Positions 29,739 through 38,746 of a stretch of 64,000 nt of DNA are shown here, one piece after another. The DNA is from Halomonas sp. SpR8 (lineage in GTDB: Bacteria > Pseudomonadota > Gammaproteobacteria > Pseudomonadales > Halomonadaceae), in contig NZ_JAUAMC010000011.1 of NCBI RefSeq assembly GCF_031010195.1, positions 1-64,000 of the forward strand, read 5' to 3'. The first letter of the stretch is position 1, and every line of letters begins with the position of its first letter. The notes under the pieces are model-generated. The model was not told the DNA's origin and searched no databases. It worked only from the letters and a program-made list of their open reading frames with translations. The position numbers were made by a program, and so were the translations under genes.

Positions 29739-29857
29739 AGAGTTAAGAGAGCGATTGAGCGCACTTTAAATTGTTTAACGCTGTTTTTGATGCAACACCG
29801 TCCACAACAACCATCTACAACCATCATCCACAACAATAAACGTCGAGGTACGCCGTT

Positions 29858-31129
29858 ATGAAAAAGACTTTAATCACTACCGCTATCGCCGTGGCCAGCA
29901 CGCTGAGCGCGACAAGCCAAGCCCAGGCTGAAGAGCTCACCATTTCTTGCGGTGCGGTAGGCGCGGAGCTAACGCTTTGCCAGGAGGGCGTCGCCGCCTG
30001 GGAGGAGAAAACCGGACATAGCGTCGATGTGGTTTCAACGCCCAACTCCTCCACCGAGCGCCTTTCACTTTATCAGCAGATCCTGTCGGCTAATTCCAGC
30101 GATATCGATGTGATGCAGATCGACGTGGTGTGGCCCGGCCTACTCGCCAACCACCTGCTGGATCTACGCGAGGTGCTTGGCGACGATGTCGCCGCTGGGC
30201 ACTTTGATACCATCGTGACCAATAACACCATCGACGGCCGACTAGTCGCCATGCCGTGGTTTACCGATGCGGGCGTGCTTTACTACCGAGAAGACCTGCT
30301 GGAGAAATATGGCCATGAAGTGCCAAAGACCTGGCAAGAACTCACCGACATTGCCCGCGAGATTAAGGACGCCGAACGCGCTGAGGGCAATGACAGTATG
30401 CAGGGGTATGTCTTCCAGGGACGTGCTTACGAGGGTTTGACCGTTAATGCCCTTGAGTGGGTGGCCAGCTTTGGCGGCGGCAACGTCGTGGAAACTGATG
30501 GCGAAATTAGCATTAACAACGAACACGCTGCCGAGGCACTTGATCTTGCCGCCTCCTGGATTGGCGATATCTCGCCCAACGGCGTACTTAATTACACCGA
30601 AGAGGAAGCGCGCGGCGTGTTCCAGAGCGGCGGCGCGGTGTTTATGCGCAACTGGCCCTACGCTTGGTCGCTCGCGCAGAGCGAGAATAGTGACGTTCGC
30701 GGCAAAGTGGGGGTAACCCAACTGCCCGCAGGTGGTGAAAACGGCAAAAGTGCCGCTGGTTTGGGCGGCTGGAACTTGGCCGTGTCGCGCTACAGCGAAC
30801 ACTCTGAGTTAGCCGCCGATCTGGTTGCTTTCCTGACAGGGGAAGAAGAGCAGAAGCGTCGTGCCATTCAAGCCTCTTACAACCCCACTATCGATGCGCT
30901 TTACCAGGACGACGAAGTGCTAGAGGCGGTGCCCTTCTTTGGCACGCTTTACGAAACCTTCGTTAACGCTGTTGCACGGCCCTCCGCGCCCACCGGCGAT
31001 GCCTATGGCCGGGTGAGTAACGCCTTCTTCAGCACCTCCCATGATGTGCTTTCTGGCACTAAAGATGGCACTCAAGCGGTCGCTGACCTTGAAGACGAAT
31101 TGGCTCGCCTAAAGCGTCGCAACTGGTAA
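29858..31129 (+). CDS. aglE: Alpha-glucoside ABC transporter substrate-binding protein
   Basis: Periplasmic binding protein, 423 residues. A signal peptide covers about 1-24 (SATSQAQAEE). The mature part begins LTISCGAVGAELTLCQEGVAAWEEKTGH and contains SSDIDVMQIDVVWPGLLANHLLDL, features of trehalose/maltose and alpha-glucoside binding proteins (ThuE/AglE). Two cysteines close to the mature N-terminus can pair. First gene of aglEFGAK, downstream of the strongest ATCGAT palindrome. The set with an alpha-glucosidase suggests sucrose, maltose, trehalose or similar disaccharides; the choice is not visible. Confidence 0.87.
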   Translation: MKKTLITTAIAVASTLSATSQAQAEELTISCGAVGAELTLCQEGVAAWEEKTGHSVDVVSTPNSSTERLSLYQQILSANSSDIDVMQIDVVWPGLLANHLLDLREVLGDDVAAGHFDTIVTNNTIDGRLVAMPWFTDAGVLYYREDLLEKYGHEVPKTWQELTDIAREIKDAERAEGNDSMQGYVFQGRAYEGLTVNALEWVASFGGGNVVETDGEISINNEHAAEALDLAASWIGDISPNGVLNYTEEEARGVFQSGGAVFMRNWPYAWSLAQSENSDVRGKVGVTQLPAGGENGKSAAGLGGWNLAVSRYSEHSELAADLVAFLTGEEEQKRRAIQASYNPTIDALYQDDEVLEAVPFFGTLYETFVNAVARPSAPTGDAYGRVSNAFFSTSHDVLSGTKDGTQAVADLEDELARLKRRNW

Positions 31130-31144
31130 CCCTGGAGACCCTCC

Positions 31145-32128
31145 ATGTCGACCTCCATCAAGCATGATGACGCGCCCGCCGGGGCGCGTCCTTTGACTAC
31201 CAAGCATCGCCGAGGCACTAAGGTTCGCCGTCAGCGGGTGAAAGCCGCCTGGTTGTTTTTAGCCCCAATGCTGATTGCGTTAACTCTAGTGGCTGGTTGG
31301 CCGCTGGTGCGCACCTTTTTTCTCAGCTTCACCGATGCGTCACTGTCAGACTTAAGCGCTGCCAATCTGATTGGCTTTGAGAATTACCTCGTCTATGACG
31401 ATGGCCGCTGGTATGGGGTACTAGCCGACTCGGTGTGGTGGCAGTCGGTATGGAACACCGTTTACTTCTCGGTGGTGTCGGTATCCCTGGAAGTGGTATT
31501 CGGGGTGATTGTCGCGCTGATCTTGAACGCCGAGTTTAAGGGCCGCGTAATCGTTCGCGCTGCGGTACTGATTCCCTGGGCAATTCCCACCATCGTTTCT
31601 GCGCAAATGTGGGCGTGGATGCTCAACGACCAGTTCGGCATTATCAACTATATGCTGATGGGTCTTGGGGTGATTGATGCTCCCATCGCCTGGACCGCCA
31701 ACGCCACCTACTCCATGTGGGCGGTGATTATGGTCGATGTGTGGAAAACCATCCCCTTCGTGGCATTGCTGGTGCTTGCTGCCCTGCAAATGCTGCCCAA
31801 GGATTGCTACGAGGCCGCTGAAGTAGACGGTATTCACCCGATTCGGGTGTTCTTCAAGGTCACCCTGCCGTTGATTACCCCGGCGCTCATGGTGGCGGTG
31901 ATTTTCCGTTTGCTGGATGCGCTACGTGTTTTCGATGTGATTTACGTACTGACTTCTAATTCCACCAGCACCATGTCGATGTCGGTATACGCCCGCCAGC
32001 AGTTGGTCGAATTCCAGGATGTCGGTTACGGCAGCGCTGCCTCTACCCTGCTGTTCTTAATTATTGCTCTGGCCACCGTGGCTTATCTCTACGTTGGGCG
32101 TAAACAAATCCAATTAGGAGGTGACTAA
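31145..32128 (+). CDS. aglF: Alpha-glucoside ABC transporter permease
   Basis: Inner-membrane permease, 327 residues, with a hydrophilic basic N-terminus and about six transmembrane segments from residue 35. The ATPase-docking loop is CYEAAEVDGIHPIRVFFKVTLP near 220. GGAG precedes the ATG only 15 bases after aglE, and its stop overlaps the aglG start by one base (TAATG). The first codons contain a very stable hairpin, described separately. Confidence 0.9.
   Translation: MSTSIKHDDAPAGARPLTTKHRRGTKVRRQRVKAAWLFLAPMLIALTLVAGWPLVRTFFLSFTDASLSDLSAANLIGFENYLVYDDGRWYGVLADSVWWQSVWNTVYFSVVSVSLEVVFGVIVALILNAEFKGRVIVRAAVLIPWAIPTIVSAQMWAWMLNDQFGIINYMLMGLGVIDAPIAWTANATYSMWAVIMVDVWKTIPFVALLVLAALQMLPKDCYEAAEVDGIHPIRVFFKVTLPLITPALMVAVIFRLLDALRVFDVIYVLTSNSTSTMSMSVYARQQLVEFQDVGYGSAASTLLFLIIALATVAYLYVGRKQIQLGGD
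31169..31190 (+). promoter_or_regulatory. Strong hairpin in the first codons of aglF
   Basis: GACGCGCCC / GGGCGCGTC is a perfect 9-base-pair GC-rich stem with a GCCG loop, lying 40 bases after the aglE stop and inside codons 9-16 of aglF. It could protect the aglE 3' end and slow aglF translation, mirroring the hairpins after the other two binding-protein genes. Confidence 0.5.
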
Positions 32129-32970
32129 TGAACACGCGTCAGTTGGCCAAAGTAGCCAAGCGCGTCGGGTTTTGGGCGCTGATTGTGCTGATCATGGTGT
32201 ATGCCGTTTTCCCGTTCTACTACGCGGTGGTCACCTCATTAAAACCGTCGAGCGACCTGTTCCGGGTTGAGCTGTGGCCGTCGAACTGGAACTTCGATAA
32301 CTACATCAGCGTCTTCACCCAGACCAGCTTTCTGCGCGCTATTTTCAACTCCATCATCGTGGCGGTTAGCGTGGTGTTCATCGCTCTACTGCTCGGCATT
32401 ACCGCTTCATACGCCCTGGGCCGCGTGCGCTTTCGCGGGCGCTCTACGGTGCTGCTGGTGATTCTGGGCGTCTCGATGTTTCCCCAGGTGGCGGTGCTCT
32501 CTGGGCTGTTTGAGGTGATCCGTGCACTCAATCTCTATAACAACCCCGCCGGGCTGATTCTCAGCTACACCATCTTCACCCTGCCCTTCACCGTGTGGGT
32601 ATTGACCACCTTTATGAAGCAGCTACCCATGGAGCTGGAAGAGGCCGCCATTATGGACGGCGCCACGCCCTGGGTGACGATCACAAAAGTGTTTCTGCCG
32701 CTCATGTGGCCTGCCATGGCGACCACAGGATTGCTGGCATTTATCGCCGCTTGGAACGAGTTTCTGTTTGCCCTCACCTTCACACTCACCGACACCCAGC
32801 GCACGGTACCCGTCGCCATCGCGCTGCTGTCAGGCGGCAGCGCCTACGAACTGCCCTGGGGGCCAATTATGGCCGCTTCTGTGGTGGTCACGGTGCCGCT
32901 GGTCGTATTAGTGATTATCTTCCAGCGCCGCATTGTGTCAGGCCTTACCGCCGGTGCCGTTAAAGGCTAA
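32128..32970 (+). CDS. aglG: Alpha-glucoside ABC transporter permease
   Basis: Second inner-membrane permease, 280 residues and about six transmembrane segments. The docking loop is LEEAAIMDGATPWVTITKVFLP near residue 170, and the end reads SGLTAGAVKG as in MalG-type permeases. GGAGGTGA lies within the end of aglF just before the start, and the genes overlap by one base, so they are coupled. Forms the channel with AglF, energised by the ATPase at 34688. Confidence 0.9.
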   Translation: MNTRQLAKVAKRVGFWALIVLIMVYAVFPFYYAVVTSLKPSSDLFRVELWPSNWNFDNYISVFTQTSFLRAIFNSIIVAVSVVFIALLLGITASYALGRVRFRGRSTVLLVILGVSMFPQVAVLSGLFEVIRALNLYNNPAGLILSYTIFTLPFTVWVLTTFMKQLPMELEEAAIMDGATPWVTITKVFLPLMWPAMATTGLLAFIAAWNEFLFALTFTLTDTQRTVPVAIALLSGGSAYELPWGPIMAASVVVTVPLVVLVIIFQRRIVSGLTAGAVKG

Positions 32971-32978
32971 GGATTTTT

Positions 32979-34625
32979 ATGTCAACAATGGATTTCAAGA
33001 TGCAAGACAACACTCTTTGGTGGCGCGGCGGCGTTATCTACCAGATTTACCCGCGCAGCTTTATGGATAGCCACGGCGATGGTATTGGCGACCTTAAAGG
33101 CATCACTGAAAAACTCGATTACGTGGCGTCTCTGAACGTGGACGGTATCTGGCTATCGCCATTTTTCACCTCGCCAATGCTCGATTTTGGCTACGACATT
33201 AGCGACTACTGCGATGTTGACCCCATGTTCGGCACCCTGGAGGACTTTAAAGCACTGCTGAAAAAGGCCCACTCGCTGGGGCTGAAGGTGATGATCGACC
33301 AGGTGATTAGCCATACATCGGATCAGCACGCTTGGTTTCAGGAAAGCCGCCAGGATCGCACCAATCCAAAAGCGGACTGGTTTGTATGGGCAGACCCCAA
33401 GCCGGACGGCACGCCACCCAACAACTGGCTGTCGATTTTTGGCGGTCCGGCATGGACGTTTGATTCACGGCGCCAGCAGTACTATATGCATAACTTTCTC
33501 ACCAGCCAGCCGGACGTCAACTTCCATAACCCGGAAGCACGTCAGGCGCAGTTGGATAATATGCGCTTCTGGCTGGATCTGGGCGTGGACGGTTTCCGCT
33601 TGGATACGGTCAACTTCTACTTCCACGACGCCGAACTGCGCGACAACCCGCCGGTTCCCAAAGGCGAAGCCAAAACCTTGGGCGCACCCGATAGCAATCC
33701 CTATACTTGGCAGCGCCATGTATATGACCTTAGCCGTCCGGAGAACCTCGACTTCCTGAAAGACCTGCGCGCACTGATGGATGAATATCCCGGCACCACG
33801 ACCGTGGGTGAAATCGGCGACGATAACCCGCTTGAGCGTATGGCCGAGTACACCGCCGGTGGCGACAAGCTGCATATGGCGTACACCTTCGACCTGCTCA
33901 ACATGCCCCACTCGGCACGCTATATTCATGAAGTGCTGGAGCGCTTTCAGCGTCTGGCGGGTGATGCCTGGCCCTGCTGGGCAACCTCAAATCACGATGT
34001 GGTACGCAGCGCCACCCGCTGGGGCGCAGGTGAACACCCTACCGCCTACCCTAAAGTGGCGCTGGCCATGCTCTGCTCGCTACGCGGTAGCGTCTGCCTT
34101 TACCAAGGCGAAGAGCTGGGCCTGCCGGAAGCCGACGTCCCCTTTGAACGCATCCAAGACCCTTACGGCAAAGTGCTGTGGCCGGAGTTCAAAGGTCGCG
34201 ACGGTTGCCGCACGCCAATGCCCTGGAACGACAGCGAACACGGCGGCTTCTCCAATGTTGAGCCCTGGCTACCCATGGAGGTCAGCCATCGCGACCTGGC
34301 GGTAAGCCGCCAGCAGGATGATGCCAACTCCACCTTGAATACGCTGCGCAGCATGCTGGCCTTCCGTCGCCAGCACCCCGCGCTGTTCGACGGCGACTTA
34401 ACGCTGGTCGATGTGGGCGAAACGCTGCTCGGTTTTACCCGTCAAAAAGATGCTGAAAAGCTGCTGTGCGTTTTCAACCTCAACGCTGAAACGCAGACGG
34501 TTAACTTGCCGCTAACGATAGACAGCGATTTGCAGGGACACGGCTTTACCCCCCAGCGCAACGGTGACAGCCTGACGCTACCGGGATACCAAGCGGCCTT
34601 TATGCGCGTCGCCGATAATACTTAA
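32979..34625 (+). CDS. aglA: Alpha-glucosidase (GH13, HaG-like)
   Basis: Cytoplasmic alpha-glucosidase hydrolysing imported disaccharides such as maltose or sucrose, 548 residues. From memory it is very close over its length to HaG of Halomonas sp. H11, an enzyme stimulated by monovalent cations and known for transglucosylation. Catalytic residues are the nucleophile Asp in DGFRLDTVNFYF (about 209), the acid/base Glu in VGEIGDDN (about 278) and the stabilising Asp in SNHDVVR (about 340). AAGGA precedes the ATG; MQDN seven codons in is an alternative start. Paralogous to the enzyme at 23196. Confidence 0.95.
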   Translation: MSTMDFKMQDNTLWWRGGVIYQIYPRSFMDSHGDGIGDLKGITEKLDYVASLNVDGIWLSPFFTSPMLDFGYDISDYCDVDPMFGTLEDFKALLKKAHSLGLKVMIDQVISHTSDQHAWFQESRQDRTNPKADWFVWADPKPDGTPPNNWLSIFGGPAWTFDSRRQQYYMHNFLTSQPDVNFHNPEARQAQLDNMRFWLDLGVDGFRLDTVNFYFHDAELRDNPPVPKGEAKTLGAPDSNPYTWQRHVYDLSRPENLDFLKDLRALMDEYPGTTTVGEIGDDNPLERMAEYTAGGDKLHMAYTFDLLNMPHSARYIHEVLERFQRLAGDAWPCWATSNHDVVRSATRWGAGEHPTAYPKVALAMLCSLRGSVCLYQGEELGLPEADVPFERIQDPYGKVLWPEFKGRDGCRTPMPWNDSEHGGFSNVEPWLPMEVSHRDLAVSRQQDDANSTLNTLRSMLAFRRQHPALFDGDLTLVDVGETLLGFTRQKDAEKLLCVFNLNAETQTVNLPLTIDSDLQGHGFTPQRNGDSLTLPGYQAAFMRVADNT

Positions 34626-34687
34626 CCATACAAAACAACAGACCGACCCAACGCCAGCAAAGCAGTGAGGTCGGCAAGGAGTCACCC

Positions 34688-35794
34688 ATGGCCAGTGTAA
34701 CGCTTAGCAAGATCAACAAAGTGTTTGGCAGCGATCACATTATTAACGATGTGGATCTACATATTGGAGACGGCGAGTTTGTGGTGTTCGTAGGCCCCTC
34801 CGGCTGCGGCAAGTCGACCCTTTTGCGCCTGATCGCCGGTTTGGAATCGATTAGCGATGGCGACCTGCGCATGGACGACACCGTGGTCAATGACTTGCCA
34901 CCGCGGGAACGCGGGGTGGGCATGGTGTTTCAATCCTATGCGCTTTACCCGCACATGACCGTTTACGACAACATGGCGTTTGGCCTGAAACTGGCCAAAA
35001 CCGCCAAAGAGACGGTGCACGAGCGGGTCATGAGCACAGCCAAGATTTTGCAGCTTGAAGAGCTTTTGCACCGTAAGCCCAAGGCGCTTTCCGGCGGCCA
35101 GCGCCAGCGGGTGGCCATGGGTCGAGCCATGGCGCGTGAACCGCGCATCCTGCTATTTGATGAGCCGCTTTCCAACCTGGACGCCTCACTGCGGGTGCAA
35201 ATGCGCAACGAGATCGCTCGGCTGCATCATCGTCTCGGTTCAACCATGATTTACGTCACCCACGACCAAGTGGAAGCCATGACCCTGGCCGACAAAATCG
35301 TGGTGCTGAACGGCGGCTACGTTGAGCAGGTCGGTAGCCCCCACGAGCTTTATCAGCGTCCAGCGACGAAATTTGTTGCCGGGTTTATGGGCTCACCGAC
35401 CATGAACTTTATGCCCGCAGAGTTGCTCGCTGGCAACGCCAGCGGCTGCCGCGTACGGGCCACGGGGATTGGCGAACTTGACCTCCCCCAAGATGCCCAG
35501 CAACGGCAAAGCGGTGAAGCGTTGACGCTTGGCATTCGCCCAGAGCATCTATGCTTAGCTGCTCCCACTGATAGCAACTGCTTTGATATCGTCAACGTCG
35601 AGTATTTAGGCAACGAGGTTTACGTCTACCTTGAGCCCAAACAGGGCGATACGCTACTGATCCACCGCAGCGAAGCACCCAGCCAGTGGAAGGAGGGTCA
35701 GCAGGTATCACTGGCAGCGGATTGGGAAAAAGTCCACTTGTTTGATGACAACGGTACGGCGCTGAAATTAGCGGAACAGCAGGCGGCCGCTTAA
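34688..35794 (+). CDS. aglK: Alpha-glucoside ABC transporter ATP-binding protein
   Basis: MalK-type ATPase of the agl importer, 368 residues. Walker A GPSGCGKST near residue 37, LSGGQRQR near 135, Walker B LLFDEPLSNLD near 155, VTHDQ near 191 and a C-terminal TOBE domain (LGIRPEHLCL near 280). Last gene of aglEFGAK, 62 bases after aglA, with AGGAG before the ATG. Similar to the ATPases at 1671 and 22093, so cross-service is possible. Confidence 0.9.
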   Translation: MASVTLSKINKVFGSDHIINDVDLHIGDGEFVVFVGPSGCGKSTLLRLIAGLESISDGDLRMDDTVVNDLPPRERGVGMVFQSYALYPHMTVYDNMAFGLKLAKTAKETVHERVMSTAKILQLEELLHRKPKALSGGQRQRVAMGRAMAREPRILLFDEPLSNLDASLRVQMRNEIARLHHRLGSTMIYVTHDQVEAMTLADKIVVLNGGYVEQVGSPHELYQRPATKFVAGFMGSPTMNFMPAELLAGNASGCRVRATGIGELDLPQDAQQRQSGEALTLGIRPEHLCLAAPTDSNCFDIVNVEYLGNEVYVYLEPKQGDTLLIHRSEAPSQWKEGQQVSLAADWEKVHLFDDNGTALKLAEQQAAA

Positions 35795-35827
35795 CTCACG
35801 AGACAACCAAGATATACCCGCATTACC

Positions 35828-35896
35828 GACCCGCTGTGTGTGCCTAACCTCCCCTTCGCTTATCATGGGGAGTGGCAGCACCCAGCGGGTCGATTT
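35828..35896 (+). terminator. Two-tier hairpin terminator after aglK
   Basis: An outer stem GACCCGCTG / CAGCGGGTC (35828-35836 with 35883-35891) encloses an inner CTCCCC / GGGGAG hairpin and is followed by GATTTTATC. It lies 34 bases past aglK and would end the operon before aglR. Confidence 0.6.
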
Positions 35897-35962
35897 TATC
35901 TAACGCGCCTTTTAAATAGCTAAGCCTTCAATTATTAAAAAATAGCCTGCTAAGGACACATT

Positions 35963-37012
35963 GTGACTGATCAGCGCCGTATGACACTCAAGGATCTTGC
36001 GCAGGAACTCAACGTCTCCACGGCGACGATTTCCAATGCCTTTAACCGCCCGGATCAGCTCTCTCCAGCCCTGCGCGAACGGATACTCAAGCAGGCCAAA
36101 CGGCTGGGGTACAGTGGCCCTGACGCCAAAGCGCGCAGCCTGCGTACTGGTCGCTCGCGGATTATTGCGGTGATTCTTGCCGAAAGCCTTACCTACAGCT
36201 TGAATGACGCCGTGGCCAGCGAGTTTCTTTCTGGGGTTGCCGAAGTTCTCGATGCCCATGGACACACGCTGCTGCTACTGCCGGGGCGCGGCCACGCCTC
36301 CCAACCGCCGGGATCGGCCAATATCGCCGATGGCTTTATTGTTTACGGGCTGATGCCCAACAACAAACTGCTCGATGAACTGCCCGCCCAGCGTAATTTG
36401 GTGTCCGTTGATTTTGATATTGAAGGCTGCCCAACGGTGCATATCGATGATACCGCCGCCAGCTATAAAATCGCCCAGCACGCATTGAGCCATTTGCCCA
36501 AACGTCCGGCAATCATCAACCTGCGCTTAACCAAAGAGGCCTGCAATGGCCGCGTAACGGCTGAACACACCCTGCTGCCCCATACCAGCACGATCAGCCG
36601 TGCTCGGCTGGAGGGGTTTCACGCCGCGCTTCAAGAGCGCGCGATGGATACGGAGCAGGTACCGCTGTGGAATATCGAGGAGAATACCTTCGAAGTGTGT
36701 TCGCCGGTGATTGCCGAGATTCTCGACCAGCCCATCGAACAGCGGCCAGACCTGCTGCTGTGCATGTCTGACCGCATTGCGCTGACGGCGCTAACCCTCG
36801 CCGAGCAGCGCGGTATTCGCGTACCGGAAGAACTGCGCATTACCGGGTTTGATGGCATTGCCGAAGGGCAGTACCGCGCACCGCGCTTAACCACGGTACG
36901 CCAGGATAGCGGGGGTAAGGGGCGGATCGCGGCACAGATGATTCTAGGCCGCGTGCCCCTTGCCCAGCAGCTGCTGCAAACGGAGCTACTGCTGGGCGAT
37001 ACCTGCCCTTAG
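35963..37012 (+). CDS. aglR: LacI-family transcriptional regulator (AglR-type)
   Basis: DNA-binding repressor of 349 residues. The N-terminal helix-turn-helix reads MTLKDLAQELNVSTATISNAF, with hinge helix ARSLRTGRSR. The periplasmic-binding-protein-like sensor domain follows, with ADGFIVYGL, VSVDFD and ITGFDGIAEGQYRAPRLTTV. The start is GTG at 35963, supported by AAGGA 8 bases upstream; an ATG six codons in is the alternative. It directly follows aglEFGAK and is the obvious candidate to bind the ATCGAT palindromes between lamB and aglE. Confidence 0.87.
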   Translation: MTDQRRMTLKDLAQELNVSTATISNAFNRPDQLSPALRERILKQAKRLGYSGPDAKARSLRTGRSRIIAVILAESLTYSLNDAVASEFLSGVAEVLDAHGHTLLLLPGRGHASQPPGSANIADGFIVYGLMPNNKLLDELPAQRNLVSVDFDIEGCPTVHIDDTAASYKIAQHALSHLPKRPAIINLRLTKEACNGRVTAEHTLLPHTSTISRARLEGFHAALQERAMDTEQVPLWNIEENTFEVCSPVIAEILDQPIEQRPDLLLCMSDRIALTALTLAEQRGIRVPEELRITGFDGIAEGQYRAPRLTTVRQDSGGKGRIAAQMILGRVPLAQQLLQTELLLGDTCP

Positions 37013-37019
37013 GAAGGCG

Positions 37020-38024
37020 TTATTTAGCCGTCGCCTGCATGGCCAGCGCGGTATCCAGCATACGGTTGGAGAAGCCCCACTCGTTGTCGTACCAGGCCAT
37101 GATTTTGACCAGACGGCCATTCACGCGGGTGTGGTTGGCATCAAAGGTCGACGAGTTAGCATCGTGATTGAAGTCGATAGACACCAGCGGCTCAGCATTG
37201 ACCGCCAACACCGGCGAGTTGGCGGCAGCCTTCTCAACGATGGCGTTGATCTCTTCCTTGGTGGTATCGCGTCCGGCGGTAAACGTGAGATCCACCAGCG
37301 AAACGTTGATCACCGGCACACGAACCGCCAAACCATCGAACTTGCCCGCTAGCTCCGGCAATACGATGCCTACCGCCGCCGCAGCGCCGGTTTTGGTCGG
37401 GATCATCGAGTGGGTGGCACTGCGCGCCCGGTAGGGGTCAGTGTGATAAACATCCGACAGGTTTTGGTCGTTGGTGTAAGCGTGCACGGTGGTCATTAAA
37501 CCGTTTTCGATACCAACAACATCGTTTATTGCTTTCGCTACCGGTGCTAAGCAGTTGGTGGTGCAGGAAGCGTTAGAAACAACGGTATCTTCAGCAGTCA
37601 ACACACCTTCATTGACACCATAAACGATCATCGCATCGGCATCCGGGCTAGGAGCAGAAATCAGCACGCGCTTGGCCCCCGCTTCAATATGCTTGGCCGC
37701 CGCTGCACGCTTGGTGAACAACCCAGTGCACTCCATCACCAGATCAATATTCATTGCTGACCACGGCAGTTTCGCAGGGTCGCGCTCTGAAGAGATGGCG
37801 ATACGATCGCCATCCACCGTGATGCTCTCGGCGTCGTGTTCTACCTTAAAAGGGAAGTGGCCATGCACAGTGTCGTGACGCAGCAGGTGGGAATTTAGCG
37901 AGGGATCGCCTAGATCGTTAATGGCAACCACCTGAACACGGTCACGGTAGCTGTTTTCGTAGAGGGCGCGCAGCACATTGCGGCCGATACGGCCAAATCC
38001 GTTAATCGCAACTCTTATTGTCAT
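37020..38024 (-). CDS. gap: Glyceraldehyde-3-phosphate dehydrogenase, type I
   Basis: Glycolytic/gluconeogenic enzyme converting glyceraldehyde 3-phosphate, phosphate and NAD(P)+ to 1,3-bisphosphoglycerate. 334 residues with the Rossmann start [17 protein letters not shown], the active-site cysteine in [15 protein letters not shown] near residue 153, and [13 protein letters not shown] [13 protein letters not shown] at the C-terminus. GAGGAG precedes the ATG. It converges on aglR with 7 bases between stops and is divergent from mgsA; two HexR-like palindromes lie in the shared promoter. Confidence 0.96.
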   Translation of the reverse strand: MTIRVAINGFGRIGRNVLRALYENSYRDRVQVVAINDLGDPSLNSHLLRHDTVHGHFPFKVEHDAESITVDGDRIAISSERDPAKLPWSAMNIDLVMECTGLFTKRAAAAKHIEAGAKRVLISAPSPDADAMIVYGVNEGVLTAEDTVVSNASCTTNCLAPVAKAINDVVGIENGLMTTVHAYTNDQNLSDVYHTDPYRARSATHSMIPTKTGAAAAVGIVLPELAGKFDGLAVRVPVINVSLVDLTFTAGRDTTKEEINAIVEKAAANSPVLAVNAEPLVSIDFNHDANSSTFDANHTRVNGRLVKIMAWYDNEWGFSNRMLDTALAMQATAK

Positions 38025-38064
38025 GATAGCTCCTCAATTACCAGTGATAGCCAATGGTATGTTT

Positions 38065-38079
38065 TGTAAAAAATTTACC
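38065..38079. promoter_or_regulatory. HexR-like site, gap-proximal
   Basis: TGTAAAAAATTTACC is a near-palindrome of the HexR type, 41 bases before the gap start. Weaker than the site at 38156. Confidence 0.4.
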
Positions 38080-38155
38080 AAAAATACGTACTTAAACGTC
38101 ATGATAGCGGAAAATCCTGCTTCAACCGCCTCAATTCGCTAGTTAACATCCAATA

Positions 38156-38170
38156 TGTAGTAAAATTACT
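38156..38170. promoter_or_regulatory. HexR-like site between gap and mgsA
   Basis: TGTAGTAAAATTACT matches the complement of the zwf site (TGTAGTAAAATTACA) in 14 of 15 bases. It lies 132 bases before gap and 90 bases before mgsA, so it could act on either gene. Confidence 0.65.
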
Positions 38171-38259
38171 ATATAAACACTATCGTAGTCCAATACTAAA
38201 AAACCAAAAAGTGGAAAGACCAGCATGACAAAGAACACTATGAGAAAGAGGGTATCGCT

Positions 38260-38736
38260 ATGAGTGACGCGCAACCGCCCCGCCAGGCTATTCGCACCCT
38301 GCAAGCGCGCAAGCGCATTGCGCTCATTGCCCACGACGGCAAGAAGAGTGAAATGCTGGAGTGGGCCACCCGCTGGCAGGACACGCTTAGCCAGCATGAG
38401 CTTATTGGCACTGGCACCACCTCTAAGCGGCTTAAGAACGCGCTAGGTCTTGAAGTCGAGGGGCTCATGAGCGGTCCATTGGGTGGAGACCAGCAGATTG
38501 GCGCACGGATTGCGGAGCAGCAGTTGGATGTGTTGATCTTCTTTTGGGATCCCTTCTCTCCCCAGCCCCACGACCCGGATGTCAAAGCGCTGCTGCGCTT
38601 AGCAGCGCTGTGGAATGTGCCGGTCGCCTGCAACGCGGCGAGCGCCGACTTTCTGCTCTCCTCGCCCTATTTGAGTGAGAGCTACGACATGTCGATACCG
38701 GATGCTGCAGCCTGGGCCCAGGCCAGAACGGTCTAA
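38260..38736 (+). CDS. mgsA: Methylglyoxal synthase
   Basis: Converts dihydroxyacetone phosphate to methylglyoxal and phosphate, a bypass that relieves sugar-phosphate build-up. 158 residues with the family motifs IALIAHDGKKSEM near residue 20, GTGTTSKRL near 51, MSGPLGGDQQIGA near 68 with the catalytic Asp, and FFWDPFSPQPHDPDVKALLR near 93. GAGGG precedes the ATG. Divergent from gap and sharing a HexR-like site, which would link its expression to triose-phosphate flux. Confidence 0.95.
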   Translation: MSDAQPPRQAIRTLQARKRIALIAHDGKKSEMLEWATRWQDTLSQHELIGTGTTSKRLKNALGLEVEGLMSGPLGGDQQIGARIAEQQLDVLIFFWDPFSPQPHDPDVKALLRLAALWNVPVACNAASADFLLSSPYLSESYDMSIPDAAAWAQARTV

Positions 38737-38746
38737 CATCAAGCCT

